NCBI RefSeq assembly: GCF_003938605.1
Contig: NZ_RHWX01000005.1
Coordinates: forward strand, 124,001-188,000
Direction of reading: 5' to 3'
From: Brevundimonas sp. 357
GTDB lineage: Bacteria > Pseudomonadota > Alphaproteobacteria > Caulobacterales > Caulobacteraceae
Length of the DNA: 64,000 nucleotides
Within the stretch, counting starts at the first letter, position 1, and each line of letters starts with the position of its first letter. The notes under the pieces were generated by a model. The model was not told the origin of the DNA. It searched no databases and saw only the letters and a program-made list of their open reading frames with translations. Below are positions 54,239 to 63,353 of the stretch, one piece after another. Both the position numbers and the translations under genes were made by a program.

Positions 54239-54596
54239 GAGCACTATGCCTTTCACCACGAGCGCGTCTTCCTGATCGTCTGTGCCCGCGCCACTTGGCG
54301 CGCAAGGTCGAATGGACGTCCCAGGAGCACGGCGACGGCGCCGGCTACGACATCCGCAGCTTCGACCCGGCGGGCCGAGAGTGGCTGATCGAGGTCAAGG
54401 CCACCCGCGGCAGCGCCCCGCCGCCGACTTCTTCCTAACCTGCACCGAGCGTGAGGTGTAAGCCGAACGCCCCGACGCCAGGCGCCTCTACCGCCTTCAC
54501 GACCTCACCGCCGCTCCGGGCCTGTTCCAGCTCAAGCCCCTGCTGGAGACGGCTGTGACGCTAACGACGGAGACGTGGCTGGCGAAGTTTGCATGA
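54239..54596 (+). pseudogene. Decayed DUF3883 domain protein
   Basis: Pieces in different frames read RKVEWTSQEHGDGAGYDIRSFD, then REWLIEVKATRGSAPP, then DFFLTCTEREV and RLYRLHDLTAAPGLFQL. These follow the DUF3883 pattern (KVEWxSxxxGDGxGYDIxS, EVKTT, FFLT, YRLYR). Frameshifts near 54300 and 54420 and an in-frame stop near 54460 break it. DUF3883 is common in restriction/defence-associated genes. Confidence 0.7.
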
Positions 54597-54599
54597 GAT

Positions 54600-55583
54600 T
54601 TATGTTAAAAAGGCGGATACGCGCGCAGATATAAATGGATGGCATTGGGGGTGATCTAGAATAAATTGGATTCTATAATTTTGGGCTGCTGCGGAATGTA
54701 GTCTCTGTAGTATGCGACTATACATTCGCTCTGGGGTTCGATTTTCACGCAGCTGGCTGTTCACGTTTGAGAGCGTGCCGTTCAAGCTTTGTTTAAATTT
54801 CTTGTCTTCTTCTGGCGTAAGCCCCAAGCCGCCTACAATCTCGGCGAGAAGAAGCCGCCAGTCGCCATTATCAAAGATAGAAGGTATCGCTACCTCATCC
54901 GCAAATGCCCACCAGTGGTAAATTTCTCCCCCATGTGTCACACTGTAGTGTTTTGCGATTGAGTACATATTTGGATCGTATTGTGATCCATGCATGGGCG
55001 CTGCTGCTATTGTCCCAGTTGTACGTCCTACGTTTCGAAGAACGCCATTGCTTTCTCGTGCGAATAGCAAACCGATTGGACCAATAGTTGCAATGCGGAA
55101 GTAAGCTGCAGGAATTGATATTTTCGCTTTATCTGCGATTTGAAGCATAGATTTTGCGGGGTCGCCGATAAGGTCAAAATTAGAATTTATCCAATCTGTG
55201 GGCGCAAGAAGCTCTGACGAGAAGCGATTGGCTTCGGCTTCTATATGCGATTCTTCGAAATTTTCTTCGAAGAGGTGAATATCGTCAATTATTAGTCCGG
55301 CATGCCAGGGTATGAGTAAGTGGCCAAGCTCATGTCCTAAGGTGAATCTTTTTCTAAGTTCAGGTTTGTTTCGATCAACGATAACAAGGGGGCGTTTACC
55401 TGGCGATTTGAGGCCCACGCAAACGGCGTCTATGCCTTCTGGAATTGAATCGAATTCCAAGTCAGCATACTGTGAAACTAGTGCTTTTACGTCGATTGGA
55501 GGTGTCAGGGAGAAGCGGTGTATGACCCGCTTGGCTAGACTGACTTCGGGGGATTCTATCTCTTCCCGCGCTGACGCAGCCAT
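54600..55583 (-). CDS. ImmA/IrrE family metallo-endopeptidase
   Basis: The 327-residue product has the zinc motif RKRFTLGHELGHLLIPWH (HELGH, about residue 85-89) after PLVIVDRNKPELR, matching ImmA/IrrE peptidases that cleave XRE-type or antitoxin repressors. A ~180-residue C-terminal extension (from about residue 150, with PAAYFRIATIGPIGLLFARESNG and IYHWWAFADE) goes beyond the minimal domain. The start overlaps the upstream partner gene by 28 bases. The sequence is visibly AT-richer than the flanks. It is the last gene of the toxin module; by analogy it may remove the partner protein. Confidence 0.88.
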   Translation of the reverse strand: MAASAREEIESPEVSLAKRVIHRFSLTPPIDVKALVSQYADLEFDSIPEGIDAVCVGLKSPGKRPLVIVDRNKPELRKRFTLGHELGHLLIPWHAGLIIDDIHLFEENFEESHIEAEANRFSSELLAPTDWINSNFDLIGDPAKSMLQIADKAKISIPAAYFRIATIGPIGLLFARESNGVLRNVGRTTGTIAAAPMHGSQYDPNMYSIAKHYSVTHGGEIYHWWAFADEVAIPSIFDNGDWRLLLAEIVGGLGLTPEEDKKFKQSLNGTLSNVNSQLRENRTPERMYSRILQRLHSAAAQNYRIQFILDHPQCHPFISARVSAFLT

Positions 55584-55870
55584 CGCTCTATACTCGCAAG
55601 TCTATCGCCTGAGTCACTTCTAGCAGCAAGACGATCCTCATATGCCGCCTCTAGCAAATCTTCTAGTGGTCGGTTGAGCTTTCGAGCCGTGACTATCTGG
55701 GGAATGATGTCAGGGTTTTGGACCCATGCTGCATACTCGTCTTTCGTTAAGCCGAGATAGTCATGCAGGCTTTTACCGCCCGGTTGCTCGTGCCAACGGT
55801 CAACGAAATCATCAATTTCGTCGAACATGATCTTGCCGGTAAGCGCTAGTTTAAGGAAGGTCATGGCCAT
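55556..55870 (-). CDS. Putative antitoxin/immunity partner of the E3-like toxin
   Basis: The 104-residue protein is nearly all helical and acidic: FLKLALTGKIMFDEIDDFVDRWHEQPGGKSLHDYLGLTKDEYAAWV, then LNRPLEDLLEAAYEDRL. No family is firmly recognised. The acidic character fits a protein that neutralises a basic RNase. Its ATG (55870-55868) shares one base with the toxin stop (TGATG), so it is translated with the toxin. ATG 55864 is an alternative start. The antitoxin role is inferred from placement. Confidence 0.72.
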   Translation of the reverse strand: MAMTFLKLALTGKIMFDEIDDFVDRWHEQPGGKSLHDYLGLTKDEYAAWVQNPDIIPQIVTARKLNRPLEDLLEAAYEDRLAARSDSGDRLASIERWLRQRGKR

Positions 55871-56100
55871 CAAACTTTGATCGACCGTCCCGGGACGGCA
55901 TCCTTTATGAAGTCGCCTGTTTGCGGGTCTTGGACCCCGAGATGGCGTCCTCGCTTGTTGAAAACTTCCACTTCACCATGAAGCGCATCCCAAGTGTACA
56001 GTCGCTTCCCATCAAAGCTGCGCCAGCGCTTGGACCCTTCTATGAAACCTAACTCCTCAAGATCGTCGAGGATGCTGGGCTGAGGAATAATCTTACCCAC
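55870..56100 (-). CDS. Stand-alone colicin E3-type ribonuclease toxin domain
   Basis: The 76-residue frame starts at GTG (an in-frame TAA lies directly upstream, so there is no room for N-terminal secretion domains). GKRLYTWDALHGEVEVFNKR and RHLGVQDPQTGDFIKDAVPGRSIK match the colicin E3 cytotoxic domain, where the WDSQHGELE block holds catalytic Asp, His and Glu and a later Arg aids catalysis; all four are kept here (D, H, E, E and the R in PGRSIK). Colicin E3 cuts 16S rRNA in the A site. Here it is free-standing and paired with the next gene. Confidence 0.85.
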   Translation of the reverse strand: MGKIIPQPSILDDLEELGFIEGSKRWRSFDGKRLYTWDALHGEVEVFNKRGRHLGVQDPQTGDFIKDAVPGRSIKV

Positions 56101-56155
56101 TTAATGATCGCCTAACATGATTCGGCGAAATCGTCTCTCGGTGATGATGTGGGTG

Positions 56156-57964
<1,809 letters not shown>

Positions 57965-58027
57965 GGTTCGGCGCGCGTAGCACGCCGCGAGGCTTTGCGC
58001 CACGACGCTGACGCGACCTTCAGGCAA

Positions 58028-58406
58028 TCAGGCGCTTCGCCGTTCGGCATGAGCCCTTGCCGCTATACTCAGGCTTTTGAGCGTACGAGAATCGCCTTCC
58101 GATATGATTTCTTTGTTGTTCCGTGGCTCACGCACGCGTCCCCCTGAGGGGCGATCAAAGATATGCCTAGCCGCGCACCCTGCTGCTGTTCCTGGTCCCC
58201 GTCACCTTAAACAGAATTCGAACAAGGCCCGCTCGGGTGGGCCTTGTCCTCCGAGTGCACTATCAAGAACTGTATGGAAACCGACACATAAAGCCCGCGG
58301 GCGAGGTGGGAAAGGCGCGTTCCTTGGGGGCGCGACAGGGGGCGGCATAGCCGAGCCGCAGTTCCTCATGCGTGCTTGTCAACCTTCGTCCGCTACCTCC
58401 GCCGCC
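58028..58406. other. Intergenic region; no gene recognised
   Basis: Upstream of lepA. The one clear structure is a 9-bp hairpin (58222-58230 with 58239-58247; arm ACAAGGCCC) without a T-tract. No tRNA, tmRNA, RNase P or SRP RNA pattern was seen. It must also contain the lepA promoter. Confidence 0.5.
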
Positions 58407-58850
58407 TCAGTCGAAACCGCCGCGCGGCGGCTCGGCCAGGCGGGGCATCCCCTCCATCGGCGTCAGATATTCGCGCCAGACGTGGTGGGTGCGTTCCCGG
58501 ATCAGCTCCATCTCGCAACTGGCGGCCATGACTGTACGGATCGTGCCCGGCTTCCAGTAGGTGTCCACGGCACCACACGCCGCCTCCATGTAGGCCCGCC
58601 ACAGCCGCTCACCCTCGCGGATTTCCGCGATCAGCGCCTCGGAATCTCTTTCGTCGTTCTCCCGCAGGACCGCATAGGCGGTGTCCGTATATAGGCGCAG
58701 GTTTTGCTCCAGGGCCTTGACGTCGCGCCCCGCACAGACGTTCTGTTCCATAGTCGAGCCTGCGTTGGCGCAGTCGACGCCGGACCAGTCGTCCTGAACC
58801 GACGCCGAACTGATCGAAAGCGCACCAAACAAAACCACCAGCGTCGCCAT
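58407..58850 (-). CDS. LprI/DUF1311-like secreted protein
   Basis: The 147-residue product has an N-terminal hydrophobic signal (LVVLFGALSISSASV) and the LprI (DUF1311) pattern: DCANAGSTMEQNVCAGRD, then EGERLWRAYMEAACGAVD and ASCEMELIRERTHHVWREYL. Four Cys can form two disulfides. LprI-like proteins inhibit or resemble lysozyme-binding proteins. Complete. Confidence 0.85.
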   Translation of the reverse strand: MATLVVLFGALSISSASVQDDWSGVDCANAGSTMEQNVCAGRDVKALEQNLRLYTDTAYAVLRENDERDSEALIAEIREGERLWRAYMEAACGAVDTYWKPGTIRTVMAASCEMELIRERTHHVWREYLTPMEGMPRLAEPPRGGFD

Positions 58851-59304
58851 CGCGATCTCCCTTGAATGGATCTAGCGCCCGATACTGGCATTGGCGGCGA
58901 ATGATGGCCATTCGGGAAAAGGGCGACGCGCAGCCCACCCCCTGATCCCCGGAGCCTTCCCATGTCCGACGCCCCATCGTGGGTTCGGCAGCCTTTGAGC
59001 TGCGCAATGCGTCTGAAGATGAAGACAGACCTTCGCCAGGCGCAGGCTGGCCTCAAAGACTTCGGCGAGAAGGCTGGCCGACCGCTTCACGATGCGGGAG
59101 CACGACAACCTGGCGGACGACCTTCTCACCGACGCCGCCAAGGGATTGGGCAAGGAAGGCGGCGGCTTCTGGTCATCCACCGCCAGCGAGAGCCAACGGC
59201 AGCGGGCGGTGCGGATCGCGCCATATCGCAGGGGGGGCGGTGAGCTCCCCCGACCGCATGGCCGAGGGACTCTTGCTACAAGCTTGCGCTTGATTCCGTT
59301 TATG
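58851..59304. other. Degenerate region, possible gene remnant
   Basis: On the plus strand, MKTDLRQAQAGLKDFGEKAG (from 59017) and, in another frame from 59082, FTMREHDNLADDLLTDAAKGLG followed by KEGGGFWSSTASESQRQRA read well but are out of frame with each other, suggesting a decayed gene. The family is not recognised. Confidence 0.3.
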
Positions 59305-59631
59305 TTACGGGCACATAAAGTAGGAAGTGAAGACTTTTGTTAGGTAATCGGCGGTGTTGCCAGTTCTGATTTCAGGCCCCTCGCAGAATAGCTGAACGCT
59401 GCCTACTGGCACAACGTCGAGAAGATAAGTGATTATGAGGTGCGGTTGTTCTGCCTCTACCGCGTTTGTCGGAATGAGAGTTGCGGCGCCTGCAGCCGAT
59501 GAAGCCATCAAAGCTGAAGCGAGGGCTAGATAGACGAGTTTTTTTTTAAGGGTGTTCCTCCTATTTGCTTTCCTCCCGAAGGCACGGTCACGATGGGAAG
59601 TTGCGTAACTGAACGCCAATAACCTCTGCAT
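59305..59631 (-). CDS. DUF6289-like small secreted protein, start uncertain
   Basis: The C-terminal ~65 residues read as a signal segment (KKKLVYLALASALMASSAAGA) followed by a mature part ending VGSVQLFCEGPEIRTGN and FTSYFMCP, a DUF6289-like pattern. A perfect AGGAGG (59558-59563, minus strand) sits just upstream but leads to CTT AAA, not a start codon. The ATG at 59631 would add an odd 28-residue leader. Either the start codon is mutated or translation starts at the ATG. Confidence 0.4.
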   Translation of the reverse strand: MQRLLAFSYATSHRDRAFGRKANRRNTLKKKLVYLALASALMASSAAGAATLIPTNAVEAEQPHLIITYLLDVVPVGSVQLFCEGPEIRTGNTADYLTKVFTSYFMCP

Positions 59632-59721
59632 GATCGCGCTGTAGTGATACAGTTGGTCGGCCGTGCTGCCGAATATCGGTGGATACTTCTGCTTATTTTC
59701 CGCTTCCTGAAACTTGCGTAT

Positions 59722-59744
59722 GGCTCGCTTTGGCGAGCCTTTTT
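59722..59744 (+). terminator. Rho-independent terminator
   Basis: GGCTCGC (59722-59728), loop TTTG, GCGAGCC (59733-59739), then five T. Plus-strand orientation. The gene it terminates is not clear; it may be a relic of phage-derived DNA. Confidence 0.75.
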
Positions 59745-59883
59745 CATTGGAGGCTGCATGGCCGTCCTTCTGCTTCCGTCTGTCCCAGCGCCAGCGGGCG
59801 TGGGCATCGAACTGCTGACCAACAGGAATGTGCTGGTCTCGGCCCAGGAGGGATGAACAGAAGCGGCAGAGCAAGGACTCACG

Positions 59884-60135
59884 TTGTGCGCTGACCTTCC
59901 CCATGCCGCCGATGAGCGCGTCACCTCAATGGCGTGGGGTGATCTGAACGCCGAAGGCGCTACGGTTCTGATGGCGGTCTATCAGCCGGGGTTTGACGTC
60001 GACTCTCTCGTCGCCCTGCGTGTGAGCGGGGCAGGGGGCGTCGCTGCCTCTATCGTGCGGCGGCAGTGCGGCCGCGAATGCATCGAGATCACGCCGCCAG
60101 TCACGACTGAGCGGCGAGCCCTCGGGCTCCGCTAA
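59884..60135 (+). CDS. Hypothetical protein, low support
   Basis: An 83-codon frame (an internal ATG at 59929 is the likelier start) reads MAWGDLNAEGATVLMAVYQ then SLVALRVSGAGGVAASIVRRQCGREC with high GC3. No ribosome-binding site or recognised family. It lies just left of the tRNA-Val fragment and may be a relic. Confidence 0.25.
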   Translation: MCADLPHAADERVTSMAWGDLNAEGATVLMAVYQPGFDVDSLVALRVSGAGGVAASIVRRQCGRECIEITPPVTTERRALGLR

Positions 60136-60297
60136 CGTCCGTTCTGAGTCAAACGAAGACCAACCCACAACTTGGGTGGCCTCATGAAGCAACGGGGGGT
60201 GATCGTAAGACTGACGTGAAAAGGCGGCCAACCAAGGAATCTGGTCAGCTTCTGGTCAGCGCCAACGGCGCAGTACCTCTAAGTCTTTGAAAGAGAA

Positions 60298-60344
60298 TGG
60301 TGGACGCGACAGGGATTGAACCTGTGACCCCTACGATGTCAACG
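60298..60344 (-). other. tRNA-Val(GAC) 3' half: left attachment site (att)
   Basis: Reading the minus strand gives the 3' portion of a tRNA: anticodon loop TTGACAT (anticodon GAC, Val), CGTAGG stem half, T-arm ACAGG-TTCAATC-CCTGT and 3' CGCGTCCACCA. The 5' half (acceptor, D-arm, 5' anticodon stem) is missing. A partial copy of this kind is the usual footprint of tyrosine-integrase insertion; the integrase lies 329 bases to the right. The intact tRNA-Val should lie beyond the right window edge. Confidence 0.85.
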
Positions 60345-60470
60345 CCGAGAATTCATTGTTTTTAATGAGGTTTCTTGCCTTGCTGCGTTCAATGTGTCCG
60401 CGCTGTGGCGGGTTTCTGGGGTCGTTTCGTGGGCGTATCCTGGGCGCGCTAAACCCAGAGTTACTTGTAT

Positions 60471-60544
60471 GGTAAGGTAAACAATTCAGAGTTGGCCTAA
60501 ATTATAGAAGTATATATTCACATAATTTCAGAATTAACCTTACC
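60471..60544. repeat. Inverted repeat in the integrase leader
   Basis: GGTAAGGT (60471-60478) and ACCTTACC (60537-60544) are inverted, each with AATTC/GAATT close inside. The stretch between is AT-rich (TATATATTCACATAA). It could be integrase arm-type sites, an excisionase/repressor operator or simply the promoter. Confidence 0.5.
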
Positions 60545-60672
60545 TGTCTTTGTGATGTAATTGTATTTGTTTCAATTTAGTCCTGCGGTTTGGCATTGCA
60601 TTTGCTTGATGGTCGTCTGCGATATCAATCGCGACCTTTTTGGGAAATGCCATGACTACATAAGGAGGACTA

Positions 60673-62028
60673 ATGGCGAAGGAACACGAAACGAATCTGG
60701 GGCGCTTCATCCGCTCAAACAGGAGGCAGGATGGGACCGATCATGTCTTCATGTCGGTGCCGGACCATCTGTGTCCGTCGGGTTGGCCCAAGACCATCAC
60801 GCTTCCCTCGGAAGGGAAGGTTCGGGGATCGCTCGAGGATCCAGTGTTTCTCGCCAAGGTGCGGCGTGAAGCGGAAGTTTTGAATGCACGGCTCGACCAG
60901 CGCCGACTGGAAGAAGAAGTCTATCGCTCGGATCAACGCAATGCGCGTGCCCTCGCGAATATCTACTTCAAGACCCAGCGTTTTCGAGACGTGTCTGAGG
61001 CTCGCCAATACCGAAATAGGCGCGACGCCATGCTCTTCGTCGATTGGGCGGAGCGGCGCGGCGATCCGGATTTCGCTACGCTGAGGAAGCCGGATTTTGA
61101 GGATTTCCTCGCCCTGTATGATAATCGCCCATCGCAGAAGTTGGAATTGCGTTCGACGCTCAACATCCTCTGTACGGAAGCGATGGAGGCGGGATGGCGT
61201 TCGGACAACCCGATCTCTCGCATTCCATGGACGGTTCCCAAGCCGGCTCGGGAAGTCGTCCTATGGACGGATGAGACCGCTCACAGGTTCGCGAAGATGG
61301 CGCAGCAAATGGGGCAGCCTGGTCTGGCGGCCTTGATCGTGTTCGGTTTGCAAACCGGTCAACGGTTGGGCGACCTTCGAGCGGCGCGGCATGACGTGAA
61401 CTATCGCACTGGGATGTTTCAGCTGAAACAATCGAAAACCGGCGCCTTGGTGAAATTCCCCGTGAACAAGTCCTTGTGCCGCATGATCGAGGCGGTGCAG
61501 GTCGAGGGCTCTCCATATCTCTTCAACGATGCGGACACGGGCGCCAGCTTCACCAGCGCGCGTCTGAGCGCGCGTTTCAACGAAGTGCGCCACGCGGTGA
61601 CATCTGACGGCGATCCGCTGATGTTGCTCGCTACGCTGCGTCATTCGGCGGTTTGCCGGATGGAGAGGGCGGGCGTGTCTTTGATCCAAATCGCTTCGGT
61701 GACCGGGCACAAACTGGCCCGCGTCCACTCGATCATCGCCCGCTATGCCGTCGACCGTGAGGGGTTTGCGGCAGAGGCGATGATGAAACTGAACCAGGTC
61801 GGTGGCGGGGGTGCCGGCGACTTCATCGATGACGACCCCTTTGCGGGAGTGGACGCCAAGGCGGAACTGAAGTCCGTCTATCGGTCGCCGCCGCCGAACC
61901 CTGCACGTCCGGGGCACATGCTGGCGGCCAAGCTAGGGCAGCATCGGCATCGCCTTGTCCTGCCTCCGTTGTCCGATATCTGGGGTGAAGCGGACGAGGC
62001 TGATGAAGCCGACAACATTCAACTCTGA
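60673..62028 (+). CDS. Tyrosine-type site-specific integrase
   Basis: The 451-residue recombinase has an N-terminal SAM-like DNA-binding region, then the catalytic domain: GLQTGQRLGDLRAARHD (first catalytic Arg, ~231), FQLKQSKTGALVKFPV (Lys), ATLRHSAVCRMERAGVS (second Arg), SVTGHKLARVHSIIARYAV (His and nucleophile Tyr ~358). The His of the usual HxxR box appears as Ala (ATLR), a noted variant. An ~80-residue acidic tail ends EADEADNIQL. AGGAGG precedes the ATG. A terminator at 62052 follows. Confidence 0.92.
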   Translation: MAKEHETNLGRFIRSNRRQDGTDHVFMSVPDHLCPSGWPKTITLPSEGKVRGSLEDPVFLAKVRREAEVLNARLDQRRLEEEVYRSDQRNARALANIYFKTQRFRDVSEARQYRNRRDAMLFVDWAERRGDPDFATLRKPDFEDFLALYDNRPSQKLELRSTLNILCTEAMEAGWRSDNPISRIPWTVPKPAREVVLWTDETAHRFAKMAQQMGQPGLAALIVFGLQTGQRLGDLRAARHDVNYRTGMFQLKQSKTGALVKFPVNKSLCRMIEAVQVEGSPYLFNDADTGASFTSARLSARFNEVRHAVTSDGDPLMLLATLRHSAVCRMERAGVSLIQIASVTGHKLARVHSIIARYAVDREGFAAEAMMKLNQVGGGGAGDFIDDDPFAGVDAKAELKSVYRSPPPNPARPGHMLAAKLGQHRHRLVLPPLSDIWGEADEADEADNIQL

Positions 62029-62051
62029 TGCGGACGCCATGACGTAACGCG

Positions 62052-62090
62052 GAGCGGCCTGAAGATTTTCCTCAGGCCGCTCAACATTTT
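62052..62090 (+). terminator. Terminator after the integrase gene
   Basis: GAGCGGCCTGA (62052-62062) pairs with TCAGGCCGCTC (62072-62082), an 11-bp stem, followed by AACATTTT. Confidence 0.8.
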
Positions 62091-62093
62091 ATG

Positions 62094-62152
62094 GACGAGT
62101 CACGTTTTGATTCCGACCAGCAGTCTTGAGTCTTTTCAAAACGTGACTCGTC
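62094..62152. repeat. 17-bp perfect inverted repeat
   Basis: GACGAGTCACGTTTTGA (62094-62110) is exactly inverted at 62136-62152, with a 25-base spacer. It lies a few bases past the integrase terminator. It may be recombinase binding sites, ends of a miniature element or an RNA hairpin. Confidence 0.75.
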
Positions 62153-62213
62153 GAATTTCTTTGTAAAGTCAGCTTTTTACGTCGCCGCGCCATTCAACTT
62201 CTGGTCGCGACCG

Positions 62214-62530
62214 CTATTCGATCACCGACATGCCCTTGAAGATCGCCGGCGACGGCGGTGGGCCGTCGGTCCAGTGCCAGGTCTCACGGGTGCGCATCAA
62301 CTCCTGCGTGACCTGGGCGGGGACGGCCGGGATGTCGACGGGCGTCGGGGCGTAGGTGCCCGACGGGGCCAGGTACAATGGGGAACCGGTGAGGGAACCC
62401 GCCGAAGCGCGCTTCGATCAGCATGTCGCGGATCATGCCGTCAGGGATGACTATCTATTCCGTTAGGATGGCGCCGCCATGGGCAGCCAGGGTCGATGGT
62501 TGTCATTTCCAGCATGGTCTCACCTAGGGT
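62214..62530 (-). pseudogene. Decayed gene, frameshifted
   Basis: The minus strand reads SLTGSPLYLAPSGTYAPTPV then DIPAVPAQVTQELMRTRE and WHWTDGPPPSPAIFKGMSVIE to a TAG at 62214-62216. Upstream the sense continues in another frame (MIRDMLIEARFGGFP). It is GC-richer than the surrounding element. Family not recognised. Confidence 0.45.
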
Positions 62531-62645
62531 GGACACGGTCGTCGTAGGCGCCGCGGTATGTGGTCGTGCGACGCCTGAAACTGCCCTGAGGCGTCACAAT
62601 ATGGAAGAAAACCATGCCGCAGTAGTTCGTAAAAGGTAGCGAAAA

Positions 62646-62831
62646 TTACGGCTCAGTTTTCCCGCGCCGCCCGAAAGGCGGTTGGTGGTGACGCACGACG
62701 TCAAAGTGAAGGTTGATGATCTCACTGCGTATCTGACGAACATCCGCCTGCGTGGCAGAGAGCTTGCGAAGTAAGACCAGTACGCCGCATCCGATCGCAA
62801 CGATGAGCGTCAAAATACCCAACAGGACCAT
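62646..62831 (-). CDS. Small membrane-anchored protein
   Basis: The 61-residue frame has one N-terminal membrane segment (VLLGILTLIVAIGCGVLVLL), then a charged helical region (RKLSATQADVRQIRSEIINLHFDVV). GGGGGGAGCG lies 3-12 bases before the ATG. It is divergent from the XRE gene, with an operator palindrome between. An overlapping 68-residue frame on the same strand has no such features. Confidence 0.65.
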   Translation of the reverse strand: MVLLGILTLIVAIGCGVLVLLRKLSATQADVRQIRSEIINLHFDVVRHHQPPFGRRGKTEP

Positions 62832-62852
62832 AACGCTCCCCCCGTTTCCAAT

Positions 62853-62869
62853 AGGACATCTAATGTCCT
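62853..62869. promoter_or_regulatory. Candidate operator palindrome for the XRE regulator
   Basis: AGGACAT-CTA-ATGTCCT is a perfect 7-3-7 palindrome. It lies 22 bases from the small membrane gene start and 36 bases from the XRE start, well placed to control both divergent promoters. Confidence 0.6.
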
Positions 62870-62904
62870 GGAAGTGGTGACCGGATCGTTAACATCTCCC
62901 GCAG

Positions 62905-63117
62905 ATGGGCTGGGAAAAGATCATTGGCGGAAATCTGCGACGGTTCCGCCAAGCGCGGGGCATGACACAGGAGGGATTGGCCGCCGAAGTTCATTTGGAC
63001 GTGCGCCAAATCGGAAGGATCGAACGCGGACAGAGCTTCCCGAGTATCGGGCTCCTGGTCCACCTCTCTGAGATTCTGTGCGTCCAACCAGGTCAATTCT
63101 TCGAACGAGAGCCGTGA
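62905..63117 (+). CDS. XRE family small transcriptional regulator
   Basis: The 70-residue single-domain HTH reads NLRRFRQARGMTQEGLAAEVHLDVRQIGRIERGQSFPSIGLLVHLSEIL, the canonical Cro/CI-type XRE fold. Such small regulators usually bind as dimers to a palindrome, and one lies just upstream. It probably autoregulates and controls the divergent membrane gene. Confidence 0.9.
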   Translation: MGWEKIIGGNLRRFRQARGMTQEGLAAEVHLDVRQIGRIERGQSFPSIGLLVHLSEILCVQPGQFFEREP

Positions 63118-63353
63118 GCAATTTCTGATTGAGGTCAAATAAACTTAGGCATTCGGCGCGACATTCTGGCTGGTCCTGACTCGTAGGGGCGGTTGGCAAT
63201 GTCCGCTTGAGGCTCCGAGTCGACCAACTGCCGTACGCACAGGTTTGCATCAAGGCGGTGATTGGACGGTTCTGCCTTCTGATTGAAGATGCGCCCAACT
63301 CGAGACATCCGACGTGCTGAACGTCGGCGCGGAAAGGCCGGAGGTGCGCCGAG

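Noticed and set aside
55870..56100. E3-like domain as the broken tail of a large CdiA or colicin protein
   Set aside because: An in-frame stop lies directly before the GTG, no upstream domain remnant is visible (lepA is intact 55 bases away), and the frame is tightly coupled to its partner, favouring a free-standing gene.
58222..58247. Small RNA or terminator at the 9-bp hairpin
   Set aside because: No T-tract, promoter or recognisable RNA family could be tied to it.
59758..59856. 32-codon frame after the terminator at 59722
   Set aside because: Although a GGAGG precedes its ATG, it is very short, lacks a recognisable domain and is not needed to explain the region.
60298..60344. Functional tRNA-Val gene
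   Set aside because: Only the 3' half is present; the acceptor 5' strand, D-arm and anticodon stem 5' side are missing, so it is an attachment-site remnant.
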